Positions 8,462 to 17,602 of a stretch of 64,000 bases of DNA are shown one piece after another. The position numbers were made by a program, and so were the translations under genes. The notes beneath the pieces are model-generated. The model did not search any database. It saw nothing but the letters and a program-made list of their open reading frames with translations, and had not been told where the DNA came from. The stretch comes from Xanthomonas fragariae (GTDB lineage: Bacteria; Pseudomonadota; Gammaproteobacteria; Xanthomonadales; Xanthomonadaceae), in contig NZ_CP071955.1 in assembly GCF_017603965.1 (NCBI RefSeq), positions 1,426,001 to 1,490,000 on the forward strand, written 5' to 3'. The number at the start of each line of letters is the position of its first letter. Position 1 is the stretch's first letter.

Positions 8462-9577
8462 ATGACGCTGCGACTGCTCGCCCCGACGCTGTTCACCACC
8501 TTGCTGGCCGCCTGCGGTGGCGGCAACGCGCCAGGTAATGCCGAGGCGCAGGCCAAGGTGCTCAACGTCTACAACTATTCGGACTACATCGCCGAGAACA
8601 CGGTGCCCGCGTTCGAAAAGAGCACCGGCATCAAGGTCACCTACGATGTGTTCGACAGCGACGAGATGGTGGAAACCAAATTGCTGGCCGGTGGCAGCGA
8701 TTACGACGTTGTAGTGCCTACGCTCAATTTCTTCGGCCGACAGATCCAGGCAGGCGTTTTCCTGCCATTGGACAAGAGCAAAATCCCCAACCTGGTCAAT
8801 CTGGATCCAGATGTGATGCGCCGCATTGCCGCTCAGGACCCTAACAACACCTACGGTGTGCCGTACATGATCGGCACCACCGGCATCGGCTACAACGTGG
8901 ACAAGCTCAAGGCGATCTTCGGTAGCACCGAGGTCGCCAACAGTTGGGATCTGGTGTTCAAGCCGGAGAATCTGTCCAGGCTCAAGGACTGCGGCGTGAC
9001 CATTCTGGACACGCCCTCGGACATGATTCCGATCGCGCTCAACTATCTTGGGCTGGATCCGCGTAGCAGCGTGCCGGCCGAGATCGAAAAAGCGGCCGCG
9101 CTGATCAAGACCATTCGCCCTTATGTGCAGAATTTCCACTCCAGCCAGTATGTGATCTCGCTGGCCAACGGTAATACCTGTCTGGCGGTGGGGTGGTCGG
9201 GCGACATCATCCAGGCGCGCGACCGCGCGGCGGAAGCCGGTAACACCATCAAGGTGGCTTATTCGATTCCCAAAGAAGGCGCCCCGCAATGGTTCGACAT
9301 GCTAGCCATTCCCAAGGATGCCAAACACCCGGACAACGCTTACGCCTTCATCAATTATCTGCTGAAGCCGGAGGTGGCTGCGGCCAATACCAACTTCATC
9401 CATTACGCCAATCCAGTGCGCACCGCCACGCCGCTGGTGGATGCGGCGATTCGCAACGACCCCACCATCTACCCGCCGCCGGAAGTGACCGCCAAGATGT
9501 TCACCTACGCGATCAATCCGCCGGAAGTGGATCGGCTGTATACCCGGCTGTGGACAGAGATCAAGACCGGTCGTTGA
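8462..9577 (+). CDS. potF: Polyamine ABC transporter periplasmic-binding lipoprotein (PotF/SpuD family)
   Basis: The protein has 371 residues from the ATG starting MTLRLLAP. Residues 1-17 are a lipoprotein signal with the lipobox LLAAC, so Cys18 should be lipidated and the protein tethered in the periplasm. The mature part starts with KVLNVYNYSDYIAENT, the classic first strand of PotF/PotD binding proteins, and VGWSGDIIQARDRA carries the Trp/Asp that grip the amine in this family. It would deliver putrescine or spermidine to the potGHI components encoded 4.7 kb downstream. The two parts of the transporter are separated by the emr/OMF efflux genes, which is unusual. Confidence 0.88.
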   Translation: MTLRLLAPTLFTTLLAACGGGNAPGNAEAQAKVLNVYNYSDYIAENTVPAFEKSTGIKVTYDVFDSDEMVETKLLAGGSDYDVVVPTLNFFGRQIQAGVFLPLDKSKIPNLVNLDPDVMRRIAAQDPNNTYGVPYMIGTTGIGYNVDKLKAIFGSTEVANSWDLVFKPENLSRLKDCGVTILDTPSDMIPIALNYLGLDPRSSVPAEIEKAAALIKTIRPYVQNFHSSQYVISLANGNTCLAVGWSGDIIQARDRAAEAGNTIKVAYSIPKEGAPQWFDMLAIPKDAKHPDNAYAFINYLLKPEVAAANTNFIHYANPVRTATPLVDAAIRNDPTIYPPPEVTAKMFTYAINPPEVDRLYTRLWTEIKTGR

Positions 9578-9691
9578 TGGCCAGCGCGATGATGGGGCGC
9601 GTAGCCAGGTTGCCGTGCATCAGGCCATGCGCTGCTCATAAAGCGCCAATAAGCCCAAGTGGCGGCTGACCAGCCTCGTCACGTAATCTGT

Positions 9692-9701
9692 ACTGGACGG
9701 T
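9692..9701 (+). promoter_or_regulatory. Putative operator ahead of the emr-type efflux operon
   Basis: The 10-mer actggacggt lies about 90 bases upstream of the proposed emrA start. It is followed by AT-rich sequence (ttcaaataattgtat) that could hold a -10 element. The same 10-mer, in the same orientation relative to transcription and again just 5' of a -10-like hexamer, is found upstream of the tetR-acrAB operon. A common TetR-family operator is inferred, not shown. Confidence 0.35.
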
Positions 9702-9792
9702 TCAAATAATTGTATGGTTGCGCCGCCTTCGCCGGAGCCGCTGACGCGGTACGTGGTTGGCACGCCTAGCCCACGACACAGGACGCCTCATT

Positions 9793-10995
9793 TTGAGCAA
9801 CCAAGACCACCGGTCCAACGACGGCCACGTTTCGGCGACGGATGCGCAGTGCGTAGATGTGCGCGAGGAGCAGCAGCAAGCCAGGCCCTCACCGTTGAAA
9901 AACCCCAAGGTGAAGTGGACGCTGGTCCTGGTCGGCGTGCTGGTGGCGATCCTGCTGGTGGTGTGGCTGGCCGATTACCTGATCAGGGGTCGCTACATGC
10001 AAGACACCAATAACGCCTATCTGCAGGCCGATTCGGTGGCGGTGGCGCCTCGCGTCAGCGGCTATGTGACCAAGGTGATGGTAGGCGACAACCAGATCGT
10101 GGGTGCCGGCCAGCCGCTGTTGCAGATCGACGACCGCACCTACCAGGCGACCCTGCAGCAGGCCGATGCCGCGATCGCCGCGCGCCAGGCCGACATCGCC
10201 GCCGCCACTGCCAACGTCTCGGCGCAGGAGTCGTCGCTGGTGCAAGCGCGCACCCAGGTGAGGTCTGCCGCCGCCAGCCTGATGTTTGCCCAGGCCGAAG
10301 TGAAGCGCTTCGCGCCGCTGGCCGCCTCCGGCGCCGACACGCACGAACACCAGGAAAGCCTGCAGCACGATCTGCAGCGCGCACGTGCCCAGTACGAGGC
10401 TGCACAGGCGCAGGCCAAGGGCGCACAGAGCCAGATCCAGGCCAGCAGCGCGCAGCTGGAACAGGCGCGCGCTGGCGTGAAGCAGGCCACCGCCGACGCC
10501 GATCAGGCGCGCGTAGCGGTGGAAGACACCCGTCTGACCAGCCGCATCCACGGCCGGGTTGGCGACAAGACCGTGCAGGTGGGCCAGTTTCTGGCCGCCG
10601 GCACCCGCACCATGACCATCGTGCCGCAGGAATCGCTATACCTGGTCGCCAACTTCAAAGAAACCCAGGTCGGCCTGATGCGTCCTGGTCAGCCGGCCGA
10701 GATCCATGTCGATGCGTTGTCTGGCGTCAAGCTGCACGGCAAGGTCGAAAGCCTGTCGCCGGGTACCGGTTCGCAGTTCGCGTTATTGCCGCCGGAAAAC
10801 GCCACCGGTAACTTCACCAAGGTGGTGCAGCGCGTGCCGGTGCGCATCCGGGTGCTGGCTGGTGAAGAGGCGCGCAAGGTGCTGGTGCCGGGCATGTCGG
10901 TCGAAGTCACTGTAGATACGCGCTCGGCCAGGGACGCCAAGCAACGCGCCAAGGAGCAATCCGATCGCGTGCAAGCGCAGGAGCGCGCGCGATGA
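9793..10995 (+). CDS. emrA: Membrane fusion protein of an Emr-type tripartite efflux pump
   Basis: The most likely start is a TTG giving MSNQDHRSNDG (400 residues); another TTG lies 12 codons upstream. One N-terminal transmembrane helix (VKWTLVLVGVLVAILLVVWL) anchors the protein. The biotinyl/lipoyl half-motif ADSVAVAPRVSGYVTKVMVGDNQIV, a long Ala/Gln-rich coiled-coil hairpin, and the second half (RIHGRVGDKTVQVGQFL) follow in HlyD/EmrA order. The C terminus is a beta-barrel with VKLHGKVESLSPGTGS. It would link the MFS pump encoded next, with which it overlaps by four bases, to an outer-membrane factor. Exported compounds are unknown. Confidence 0.88.
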   Translation: MSNQDHRSNDGHVSATDAQCVDVREEQQQARPSPLKNPKVKWTLVLVGVLVAILLVVWLADYLIRGRYMQDTNNAYLQADSVAVAPRVSGYVTKVMVGDNQIVGAGQPLLQIDDRTYQATLQQADAAIAARQADIAAATANVSAQESSLVQARTQVRSAAASLMFAQAEVKRFAPLAASGADTHEHQESLQHDLQRARAQYEAAQAQAKGAQSQIQASSAQLEQARAGVKQATADADQARVAVEDTRLTSRIHGRVGDKTVQVGQFLAAGTRTMTIVPQESLYLVANFKETQVGLMRPGQPAEIHVDALSGVKLHGKVESLSPGTGSQFALLPPENATGNFTKVVQRVPVRIRVLAGEEARKVLVPGMSVEVTVDTRSARDAKQRAKEQSDRVQAQERAR

Positions 10996-12578
10996 CTGCA
11001 GCGGCAGCCACCGGGCAGGGTGCCGGCGGCAGCGTCCAACGCGAGAAAGCCGAGCCGGGCGCCTGGCTGGCGGTGCTGGCCGGCACCATCGGCTCGTTCA
11101 TGGCGACGCTGGATATTTCCATCGTCAATGCGGCACTGCCCACCATCCAGGGCGAGGTGGGCGCCAGCGGCACCGAAGGTACCTGGATTTCCACCGCGTA
11201 TCTGGTCGCCGAGATCATCATGATCCCGCTGACCGGCTGGTTCGTGCGCACGCTGGGTTTGCGCAACTTCCTGCTGATCTGCGCGGTGATGTTCACCGCG
11301 TTTTCGGTGGTGTGCGGGCTATCGACCTCGTTGACGATGATGATCATCGGCCGCGTCGGGCAGGGCTTGGCCGGTGGTGCGTTGATTCCGACCGCGCTGA
11401 CCATCGTCGCCACGCGGCTGCCGCCGAGCCAGCAGACCACGGGCACCGCCTTGTTCGGCATGACCGTGATCATGGGCCCGGTGATCGGCCCGCTGCTGGG
11501 CGGTTGGTTGACCGAAAACGTTAGCTGGCACTACGCGTTTTTCATCAACCTGCCGATCTGTGTCGGCTTGGTGGCCTTGTTGCTGCTTGGCCTCAGGCAT
11601 GAAAAAGGCGATTGGGCCGGCCTGCTCAACGCCGATTGGCTGGGCATCTACGGCCTGACCGCCGGCCTGGGCGGGCTCACCGTGGTGCTGGAAGAAGGCC
11701 AGCGCCAACGCTGGTTCGAGTCCAGCCAGATCAACATGCTGAGCCTGATCTCCTTGAGCGGATTCATCGCCTTGGTAATTGGCCAGTTTCGCCGACGCGC
11801 GCCGGTGATCCGCTTGTCGTTATTGCTGCATCGTAGTTTCGGTGCGGTATTCATCATGATTATGGCGGTGGGCATGATTCTGTTCGGGGTCATGTACATG
11901 ATTCCGCAGTTTCTGGCGGTGATTTCCGGCTACAACACCGAGCAGGCCGGCTATGTGCTGCTGTTGTCGGGCCTGCCGACCATGTTGCTGATGCCGGTGA
12001 TGCCCAAGTTGCTGGAAGCGGTGGACGTGCGCATCCTGGTGATCGCCGGCCTGATCTGTTTTGCCGCGGCCTGCTTTGTCAATCTATCGCTGACCGCCGA
12101 TACCGTCGGCACGCATTTTGTCGCCGGCCAGTTGCTGCAGGGCTGCGGCTTGGCGCTGGCGATGATGTCGCTCAACCAGGCGGCGATTTCATCGGTGCCG
12201 CCGGAGCTGGCCGGCGACGCATCGGGTCTGTTCAACGCTGGCCGCAACCTAGGCGGATCGGTCGGTCTGGCGCTGATTTCCACCTTCCAGGAGCGTCGCA
12301 TGACCTTCCACACCGACACCATCGGCAGCGCGATTACCGCCAACTCCTCGCGCGCGCAGGAGTTTCTTTCTGGCTTGGCTGCGCAGGTGCAAGGCAGTGC
12401 CGGTGGCGAGGCGGCCATTCGCTCGGTCGCGCAACTGGCGCAGTCGGTGCAGCAGCAGGCCCTGGTAATGACCTATAGCGATCTGTTCTGGATCTTCGGC
12501 CTGATCGTGGTTTGCACGATTCCGTTGGCCTTTTTGCTCAAGCCGTTACCCAAGGGGGCGCACCTTGCAATGCACTGA
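10992..12578 (+). CDS. emrB: Drug:H+ antiporter of the DHA2 family (EmrB-like)
   Basis: The protein has 528 residues and about 14 hydrophobic helices, the DHA2 layout. ATLDISIVNAALPTI in helix 1 carries the Asp-containing motif D1 of 14-helix pumps. GRVGQGLAGGALIPTA and GPVIGPLLGGWL are the motif B and motif C antiporter signatures. The ATGA overlap with emrA and the outer-membrane lipoprotein gene five bases after its stop indicate one transcript encoding a complete pump. Likely an inner-membrane exporter of hydrophobic toxic compounds such as plant phenolics; substrates are inference. Confidence 0.9.
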   Translation: MTAAAATGQGAGGSVQREKAEPGAWLAVLAGTIGSFMATLDISIVNAALPTIQGEVGASGTEGTWISTAYLVAEIIMIPLTGWFVRTLGLRNFLLICAVMFTAFSVVCGLSTSLTMMIIGRVGQGLAGGALIPTALTIVATRLPPSQQTTGTALFGMTVIMGPVIGPLLGGWLTENVSWHYAFFINLPICVGLVALLLLGLRHEKGDWAGLLNADWLGIYGLTAGLGGLTVVLEEGQRQRWFESSQINMLSLISLSGFIALVIGQFRRRAPVIRLSLLLHRSFGAVFIMIMAVGMILFGVMYMIPQFLAVISGYNTEQAGYVLLLSGLPTMLLMPVMPKLLEAVDVRILVIAGLICFAAACFVNLSLTADTVGTHFVAGQLLQGCGLALAMMSLNQAAISSVPPELAGDASGLFNAGRNLGGSVGLALISTFQERRMTFHTDTIGSAITANSSRAQEFLSGLAAQVQGSAGGEAAIRSVAQLAQSVQQQALVMTYSDLFWIFGLIVVCTIPLAFLLKPLPKGAHLAMH

Positions 12579-12582
12579 TTCC

Positions 12583-14073
12583 ATGCGCCTGATCCGCATG
12601 CCGCTGGCTGCGGCGTTGAGCACGTTGTTGCTCGGCGGCTGCATGCTCGGCCCCAACTACACCAAGCCGCCGGCAGTGGCTGATGCGGCGATTCGAGCGC
12701 CCGCATTGCATCGCGCCAGTGGCGCCGATGTGGTCGCTGCTGCGCCGCTGAACCACTGGTGGGAGGAACTGCATGATCCGACCCTCACCCAACTGGTTAC
12801 CCAGGCGCTGGCCGACAGCCCCAATCTGCGTGCCGCGCAAGCGCGGCTGCACGCTAATCGCGCACTGGCCCGGCAACGCCGCGCCGAGCGCCTGCCCAAG
12901 CTCAATGCCAGTGCGGTGTACGCGTATGCCGAACCTCCGCAAACCATTGTCGATACGTTGGGTGGATTGCAGCAGGGTCAGCAAGGCCAGTCGCCTGCAG
13001 CGGGCAGCCAGGCGCTAGATCTGGAAAATACCGAGATCTATACCGTCGGGTTCGACGCAAGCTGGGAGCTGGATGTCTTCGGCCGCCGCCGTCGCGCCGC
13101 CGAAGGTGCCTTGGCACAGGCGCAAGCCTCCGAAGCCGAGCTGGCCGATGCGCAGGTGCAACTGGCCGCTGAAGTGGGGCAGGTCTATCTCAATTACCGT
13201 GGGTTGCAGGCGCGCCTGGCCATTGCCGATGCCAATCTGGACAAGATTCGTCAGACCCTGAGCCTGACCCAGCAGCGCCGTGAGCGTGGTGCGGCATCGG
13301 ATCTCCAGGTCGAGCAGATCGTCACCCAAGTGCAGCAGCAGCAAGCGCAACGCCTGCCGCTGGACATGCAATCGCAGGAAGCGCTCGACCAATTGGCACT
13401 GATGGTAGGGCGCGAGCCTGGCGCGCTGGATGCGCAGCTGAGCACCCCGCAAGCGTTGCCGATGTTGCCCACGCAGGTACGCGTAGACGATGCCGGTGCC
13501 TTGATCCGCCGCCGCCCCGACGTGCGCAAGGCCGAGCGCGAGCTGGCCGCCTCCAGCGCGCAGATCGGTGAGGCATTGAACGGCTACTTTCCGCAGGTGA
13601 CCTTGCTCGGTGGTCTGAGTTGGGTGGCGGGCTCGCCAAGCGACTTCAATTCCGACGCGTTGACCACGCTGGCGGTGCCGATGTTGCGTTGGTCGATCTT
13701 CGATTTCGGTCGCACCAAAGCACAGGTGGAGCAGGCGCGTGCCGGCAATGCCGGTCGCCAGGCCGCTTACGAAGGCGCTGTACTGGCTGCGTTGCAGGAT
13801 GCCAATTCCGCATTGGCGCGTTTCGGCTCGGCGCGCAGACAGTTGGTGGTGGCGCGGCAGGCCGAAGCCTCGGCCACGCATTCGGCCGGGCTCATGCAGC
13901 AGCGTCGCGATGCCGGCGCCACGTCGTCGATCGATCTGCTCGACGTGCAGCGCCAGCAATTGTCTGCGCAGGACGCCGCCGCCCAGGCGCAGGCGCAACT
14001 GCTGGTGAACTACGTCGCATTGCAAAAGAGTCTGGGATTGGGTTGGAGCGAGCCGGCGCAGCAAGCGCGCTGA
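12583..14073 (+). CDS. Outer-membrane efflux lipoprotein (NodT/OprM family)
   Basis: The protein has 496 residues from the ATG of MRLIRMPL. The signal peptide ends in the lipobox LLLGGC, giving a lipidated Cys20. MLGPNYTKPP after the Cys, HWWEELHDPTLTQLV and the repeated long helices (LRAAQARLHANRALARQRRAERLP; QARLAIADANLDKIRQ) are typical of the TolC-like NodT family. It should form the trimeric outer-membrane channel of the Emr-type pump encoded immediately upstream. The start lies five bases after the emrB stop, so translational coupling is likely. Confidence 0.9.
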   Translation: MRLIRMPLAAALSTLLLGGCMLGPNYTKPPAVADAAIRAPALHRASGADVVAAAPLNHWWEELHDPTLTQLVTQALADSPNLRAAQARLHANRALARQRRAERLPKLNASAVYAYAEPPQTIVDTLGGLQQGQQGQSPAAGSQALDLENTEIYTVGFDASWELDVFGRRRRAAEGALAQAQASEAELADAQVQLAAEVGQVYLNYRGLQARLAIADANLDKIRQTLSLTQQRRERGAASDLQVEQIVTQVQQQQAQRLPLDMQSQEALDQLALMVGREPGALDAQLSTPQALPMLPTQVRVDDAGALIRRRPDVRKAERELAASSAQIGEALNGYFPQVTLLGGLSWVAGSPSDFNSDALTTLAVPMLRWSIFDFGRTKAQVEQARAGNAGRQAAYEGAVLAALQDANSALARFGSARRQLVVARQAEASATHSAGLMQQRRDAGATSSIDLLDVQRQQLSAQDAAAQAQAQLLVNYVALQKSLGLGWSEPAQQAR

Positions 14074-14329
14074 CGTCTCGCTGCGGCGGGCGCCAGTGCT
14101 GCGCAGTCGCGGTCGCTGTTTGCCATGATGCATGATGACGTGGGCGATCGCTGCTGCAGCGCCCGCCATCAGGTCGCCGACAGAGGTAGCGAGTCCTCGT
14201 CAGGGTAGTGCGGACGACGTGCTCCAAATTGAAATCTACCAGTGGTACCCGTCGCATCGAGCACTGGCCGCGCTGGCCTGTCGGCCACTGCAATGGCTGC
14301 TTCGCCACTTTTCGCAATTGAGAGGTTCC

Positions 14330-15460
14330 ATGGCACTTTCCGAGGCTGCACCGTCGCAGCTCTACGCGGACGACCATGCTTATCTGAGCATCCGCGAGGT
14401 CCGCAAGGAATTCGACGGTTTCGTTGCGGTCGACGAGGTCAGCTTGCAGATTCGCAAAGGCGAAATTTTTGCGCTGCTGGGCGGCTCGGGTAGCGGCAAG
14501 TCCACGCTGTTGCGCTGCCTGGCCGGTTTCGAGCGGCCGACAAAAGGAAGCATCGTGCTCGATGGGCAACCGATCGACGCGCTGCCGCCGTACGAGCGCC
14601 CGATCAACATGATGTTCCAGTCGTATGCGTTGTTCCCGCACATGAGCGTGGAGCAGAACATCGCATTCGGATTGAAGCAGGAAGCGTTGTCCAGGGCCGC
14701 CATTGCCACGCGTGTGGGCGAGATGCTCGAATTGGTGCAGCTGCGCGCGCTGGCCAAACGCAAACCGCATCAACTGTCCGGTGGGCAGCAGCAGCGCGTG
14801 GCGTTGGCGCGCTCGCTGGCCAAGCGGCCCAAGCTGCTGTTGCTGGATGAACCGATGGGTGCGCTGGACAAGAAACTGCGCTCCCAGATGCAGCTGGAAC
14901 TGGTCAACATCATCGAGACCTCCGGCGTCACCTGCGTGATGGTCACCCACGACCAGGAGGAGGCCATGACCATGGCCACCCGCATTGCGTTGATGGACCA
15001 GGGCTGGATCCAGCAGGTTGGCACGCCCGACGAAATTTACGAACAGCCGGCCACCCGCTTCGCTGCCGAATTCATCGGCTCGGTCAATCTGATCGATGCG
15101 GCCATCGTCGAAGACGCGCCTGATTACGTCAGCCTCAAAACCGCTGCGTTCGATGCCAGCATCCGCATCGGCCACGGCATCACCGGCTTCCAAGGGCAGG
15201 CAGTCGCGTTCGCATTGCGTCCGGAAAAACTCGCCATCGGCAAGGACGAGCCCACACAGGCCTGCAACAAGGCGCGGGGTGTGATCGAGGACATCGCCTA
15301 TTTCGGCAGCCACTCGGTGTATCACGTGCGCCTGCCCAGCGGCTTCAAGCTGATGGCCAACTTCGCCAACCGCCAACGCTGGGCCAGCGAAGCACTCACC
15401 TGGGGCGATACGGTATGGGTGGGCTGGGGCGAGCACGATGGCGTGGTAATCAGCGCATGA
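14330..15460 (+). CDS. potG: Polyamine ABC transporter ATP-binding protein
   Basis: The protein has 376 residues; the ATG follows a gagagg ribosome-binding site. ABC signatures are in order: Walker A GGSGSGKST, Q-loop MMFQSYALFPHM, signature LSGGQQQRVALARSLA, Walker B LLLLDEPMGALD and the switch His in MVTHDQEEAM. A C-terminal TOBE domain (about 280-376) is typical of PotA/PotG. It shares four bases with the permease gene downstream. The 256 bases before it separate it from the efflux lipoprotein gene and may hold its own promoter, though none was identified. Confidence 0.9.
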   Translation: MALSEAAPSQLYADDHAYLSIREVRKEFDGFVAVDEVSLQIRKGEIFALLGGSGSGKSTLLRCLAGFERPTKGSIVLDGQPIDALPPYERPINMMFQSYALFPHMSVEQNIAFGLKQEALSRAAIATRVGEMLELVQLRALAKRKPHQLSGGQQQRVALARSLAKRPKLLLLDEPMGALDKKLRSQMQLELVNIIETSGVTCVMVTHDQEEAMTMATRIALMDQGWIQQVGTPDEIYEQPATRFAAEFIGSVNLIDAAIVEDAPDYVSLKTAAFDASIRIGHGITGFQGQAVAFALRPEKLAIGKDEPTQACNKARGVIEDIAYFGSHSVYHVRLPSGFKLMANFANRQRWASEALTWGDTVWVGWGEHDGVVISA

Positions 15461-16368
15461 GGCGGCGCCTGCTCCGCGCACTGCCAGGCGCGCGCTGGGG
15501 CGTGATCGCCGCACCGTTTCTGTGGCTGCTGGTGTTCTTCGCGATCCCGTTCCTGATCGTGCTGAAGATCTCGTTTGCCGAGCGCGTCACCGCGATCCCA
15601 CCGTACACGCCGCTATTTGCGTACGCCGCCGATGGCGCGGTGAGCATCAGATTGCATCTGGGCAATTATCTGGCCTTGCTCCGCGATAGCCAATATGTCG
15701 CCGCTTACCTGAGTTCGATCAAAATCGCGTCAATCTCCACTGCGTTAGCGCTGTCGATCGGCTATCCGATGGCGTACGTGATTGCGCGTCTGCCGCTGGC
15801 CACGCGCAATGTGGCGATGATGCTGGTGGTGCTGCCCTCGTGGACCTCGTTCCTGATTCGCGTGTACGCCTGGATCGGAATTCTCGATGGCAACGGATTG
15901 CTCAACCAGGCACTGCTGGCGCTAGGTGTGATCCAGCAGCCGCTGCAGCTGTTGTATAGACCGATCGCCGCCTATATCGGCATCGTGTACTGCTATCTAC
16001 CGTTCATGGTGTTGCCCCTGTATGCCAACTTGGTCAAGCACGACCAGCGCTTGCTCGAAGCTGCGTATGACCTGGGCGCGCGACCGTGGCGGGCATTTGT
16101 GCGCATCACCTTCCCGTTGTCGCATAACGGGATTGTGGCCGGCTGCATGCTGGTGATGATCCCGGCGGTGGGCGAATTCGTGATTCCGGAAATGCTGGGC
16201 GGCCCCGACACCTTGATGATCGGCCGCGTGCTCTGGGGCGAGTTCTTCAACAATCGCGACTGGCCGGTGGCCGCTGCAGTAGCGACAGTGATGCTCGTCT
16301 TGTTGCTGGTGCCGATCGTGATCTTCCACCGCTATCAACAGCGCGAGCTGGAAGGGCGGCTGACATGA
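15457..16368 (+). CDS. potH: Polyamine ABC transporter permease, PotH/PotB type
   Basis: The protein has 303 residues from the ATG overlapping the potG stop. It has six predicted transmembrane helices. The coupling (EAA) loop is LLEAAYDLGARPWRAFVRITFPLS, which docks on the ATPase, and GEFVIPEMLGGPDTLMIG is highly typical of PotB/PotH. It pairs with the next gene to form the inner-membrane channel for putrescine or spermidine. Confidence 0.9.
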   Translation: MRRRLLRALPGARWGVIAAPFLWLLVFFAIPFLIVLKISFAERVTAIPPYTPLFAYAADGAVSIRLHLGNYLALLRDSQYVAAYLSSIKIASISTALALSIGYPMAYVIARLPLATRNVAMMLVVLPSWTSFLIRVYAWIGILDGNGLLNQALLALGVIQQPLQLLYRPIAAYIGIVYCYLPFMVLPLYANLVKHDQRLLEAAYDLGARPWRAFVRITFPLSHNGIVAGCMLVMIPAVGEFVIPEMLGGPDTLMIGRVLWGEFFNNRDWPVAAAVATVMLVLLLVPIVIFHRYQQRELEGRLT

Positions 16369-17213
16369 TGCGTGCCTCTCGCGGCGGACGCATGCTGGGC
16401 GGCAGCGTATTCGCGCTGGGCTTCGGATTTTTGTATCTGCCGATTCTGTTGCTGATGGTGTACTCGTTCAACGCCTCGCGCCTGGTCACGGTGTGGGGTG
16501 GCTTTTCGACACGGTGGTATGGCGAGTTGCTGCGCGATCGGCAACTGCTGGACGCGACCTGGATCAGCCTGGACGTGGCGTTCTGGACCGCCTGTGCATC
16601 GACCGTATTGGGCACGATGGCGGCGATGGCGATGGTGCGCATGCGGCGTTTCCCCGGCAAAACGCTGTTCGGCGCGCTGATCACCGCGCCGCTGGTGATG
16701 CCGGAGGTGATCATCGGCTTGTCGATCCTGCTGTTGCTGGTGTCGATGGGCGGCGTGCTCGGCATTGCGCCGCGCGGGGCCGTTGCCATTTGGGTTGCGC
16801 ACGTCACCTTCACCGTCTCCTTCGTCACGGTGGTGATTTGCTCGCGCCTGCAGGAACTGGATCGCTCGCTGGAAGACGCGGCAATGGATCTGGGCGCGAC
16901 ACCGCTGAAGGTGTTCTTCCTGATCACCTTGCCGATCATTGCGCCGGCACTGGCATCGGGCTGGCTGCTTGCATTCACGCTATCGCTGGACGATGTGGTG
17001 ATTGCCAGCTTCCTGGCCGGACCCAGTTCCACCACGCTACCGATCAAGGTGTTTTCATCGGTACGGCTCGGCATCAGCCCCAAGATCAACGCACTCGCCA
17101 CCGTGATGGTGCTGGCGGTATCGGGCGCTGCGGCGATCGGTTGGTGGCTGCTCGCACGCAGCGAAAAACGCAGGCAGCGTGACATGCAGTTGGCGGCGCA
17201 GCGCGAGGGCTGA
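16365..17213 (+). CDS. potI: Polyamine ABC transporter permease, PotI/PotC type
   Basis: The protein has 282 residues and overlaps the potH stop by four bases; a second ATG follows the first directly and could also start translation. Motifs are YLPILLLMVYSFN in the first helix, the EAA loop SLEDAAMDLGATPLKVFFLITLP, and LSLDDVVIASFLAGPSSTTLP near the C terminus, all as in PotC/PotI. It is the last gene of the potGHI unit. Confidence 0.9.
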   Translation: MMRASRGGRMLGGSVFALGFGFLYLPILLLMVYSFNASRLVTVWGGFSTRWYGELLRDRQLLDATWISLDVAFWTACASTVLGTMAAMAMVRMRRFPGKTLFGALITAPLVMPEVIIGLSILLLLVSMGGVLGIAPRGAVAIWVAHVTFTVSFVTVVICSRLQELDRSLEDAAMDLGATPLKVFFLITLPIIAPALASGWLLAFTLSLDDVVIASFLAGPSSTTLPIKVFSSVRLGISPKINALATVMVLAVSGAAAIGWWLLARSEKRRQRDMQLAAQREG

Positions 17214-17602
17214 GCGCGGTTGGCTGCGTCATGGCTGGCCAGCGATTAGCAGACGATGCTGCATCGTCAGATGGGTCGGTCGTCCTGTCGGATCGAAACG
17301 CCACGCATCGCTGCGATAGGACTGCTCAGTCGTAATGATAGTGATTGGAGCTGACGCGCGTGCTGTGCGCTGCCGGTGCCTCGCGCAATGACAGCTTAGC
17401 GAGCAGTCCGACTGCGACCACCTGGCGCGGCTGCCTGGTGGCCGCGCCGTCGTTTTGTTGGTCGTTCCTGGGCGAAAGCGCTGGTCATTGCGACGTCTGG
17501 TCGGGCTGCAATTAAACACAGCGTTGCACGGAGTTGAAGCGGTTGTGACGCAGCTGCAACTCCCCGGCGACTAGCATGGCGAGCCTGTAACAGGAGACCG
17601 TC
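17214..17602. other. Intergenic gap between potI and the aldehyde dehydrogenase gene
   Basis: No protein-coding gene is supported in these 389 bases. The second half contains what looks like an eroded copy of the dispersed inverted-repeat element (see 17390-17475). The last ~100 bases should contain the promoter and leader of the dehydrogenase gene; a caggag ribosome-binding site is visible just before its ATG. Confidence 0.5.
17390..17475. repeat. Probable eroded copy of the dispersed TIR element
   Basis: The stretch ttagcgagcagtc, the internal cacctggcg/cctggtgg, and the right-hand end gtcgttttgttggtcgttcc resemble the well-preserved element at 61979-62124 (gtagcgagcagtcg, cgtcgttttgttagtcattc). 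The left terminal repeat is not recognisable. An old, decayed insertion is plausible, but the match is short. Confidence 0.35.
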
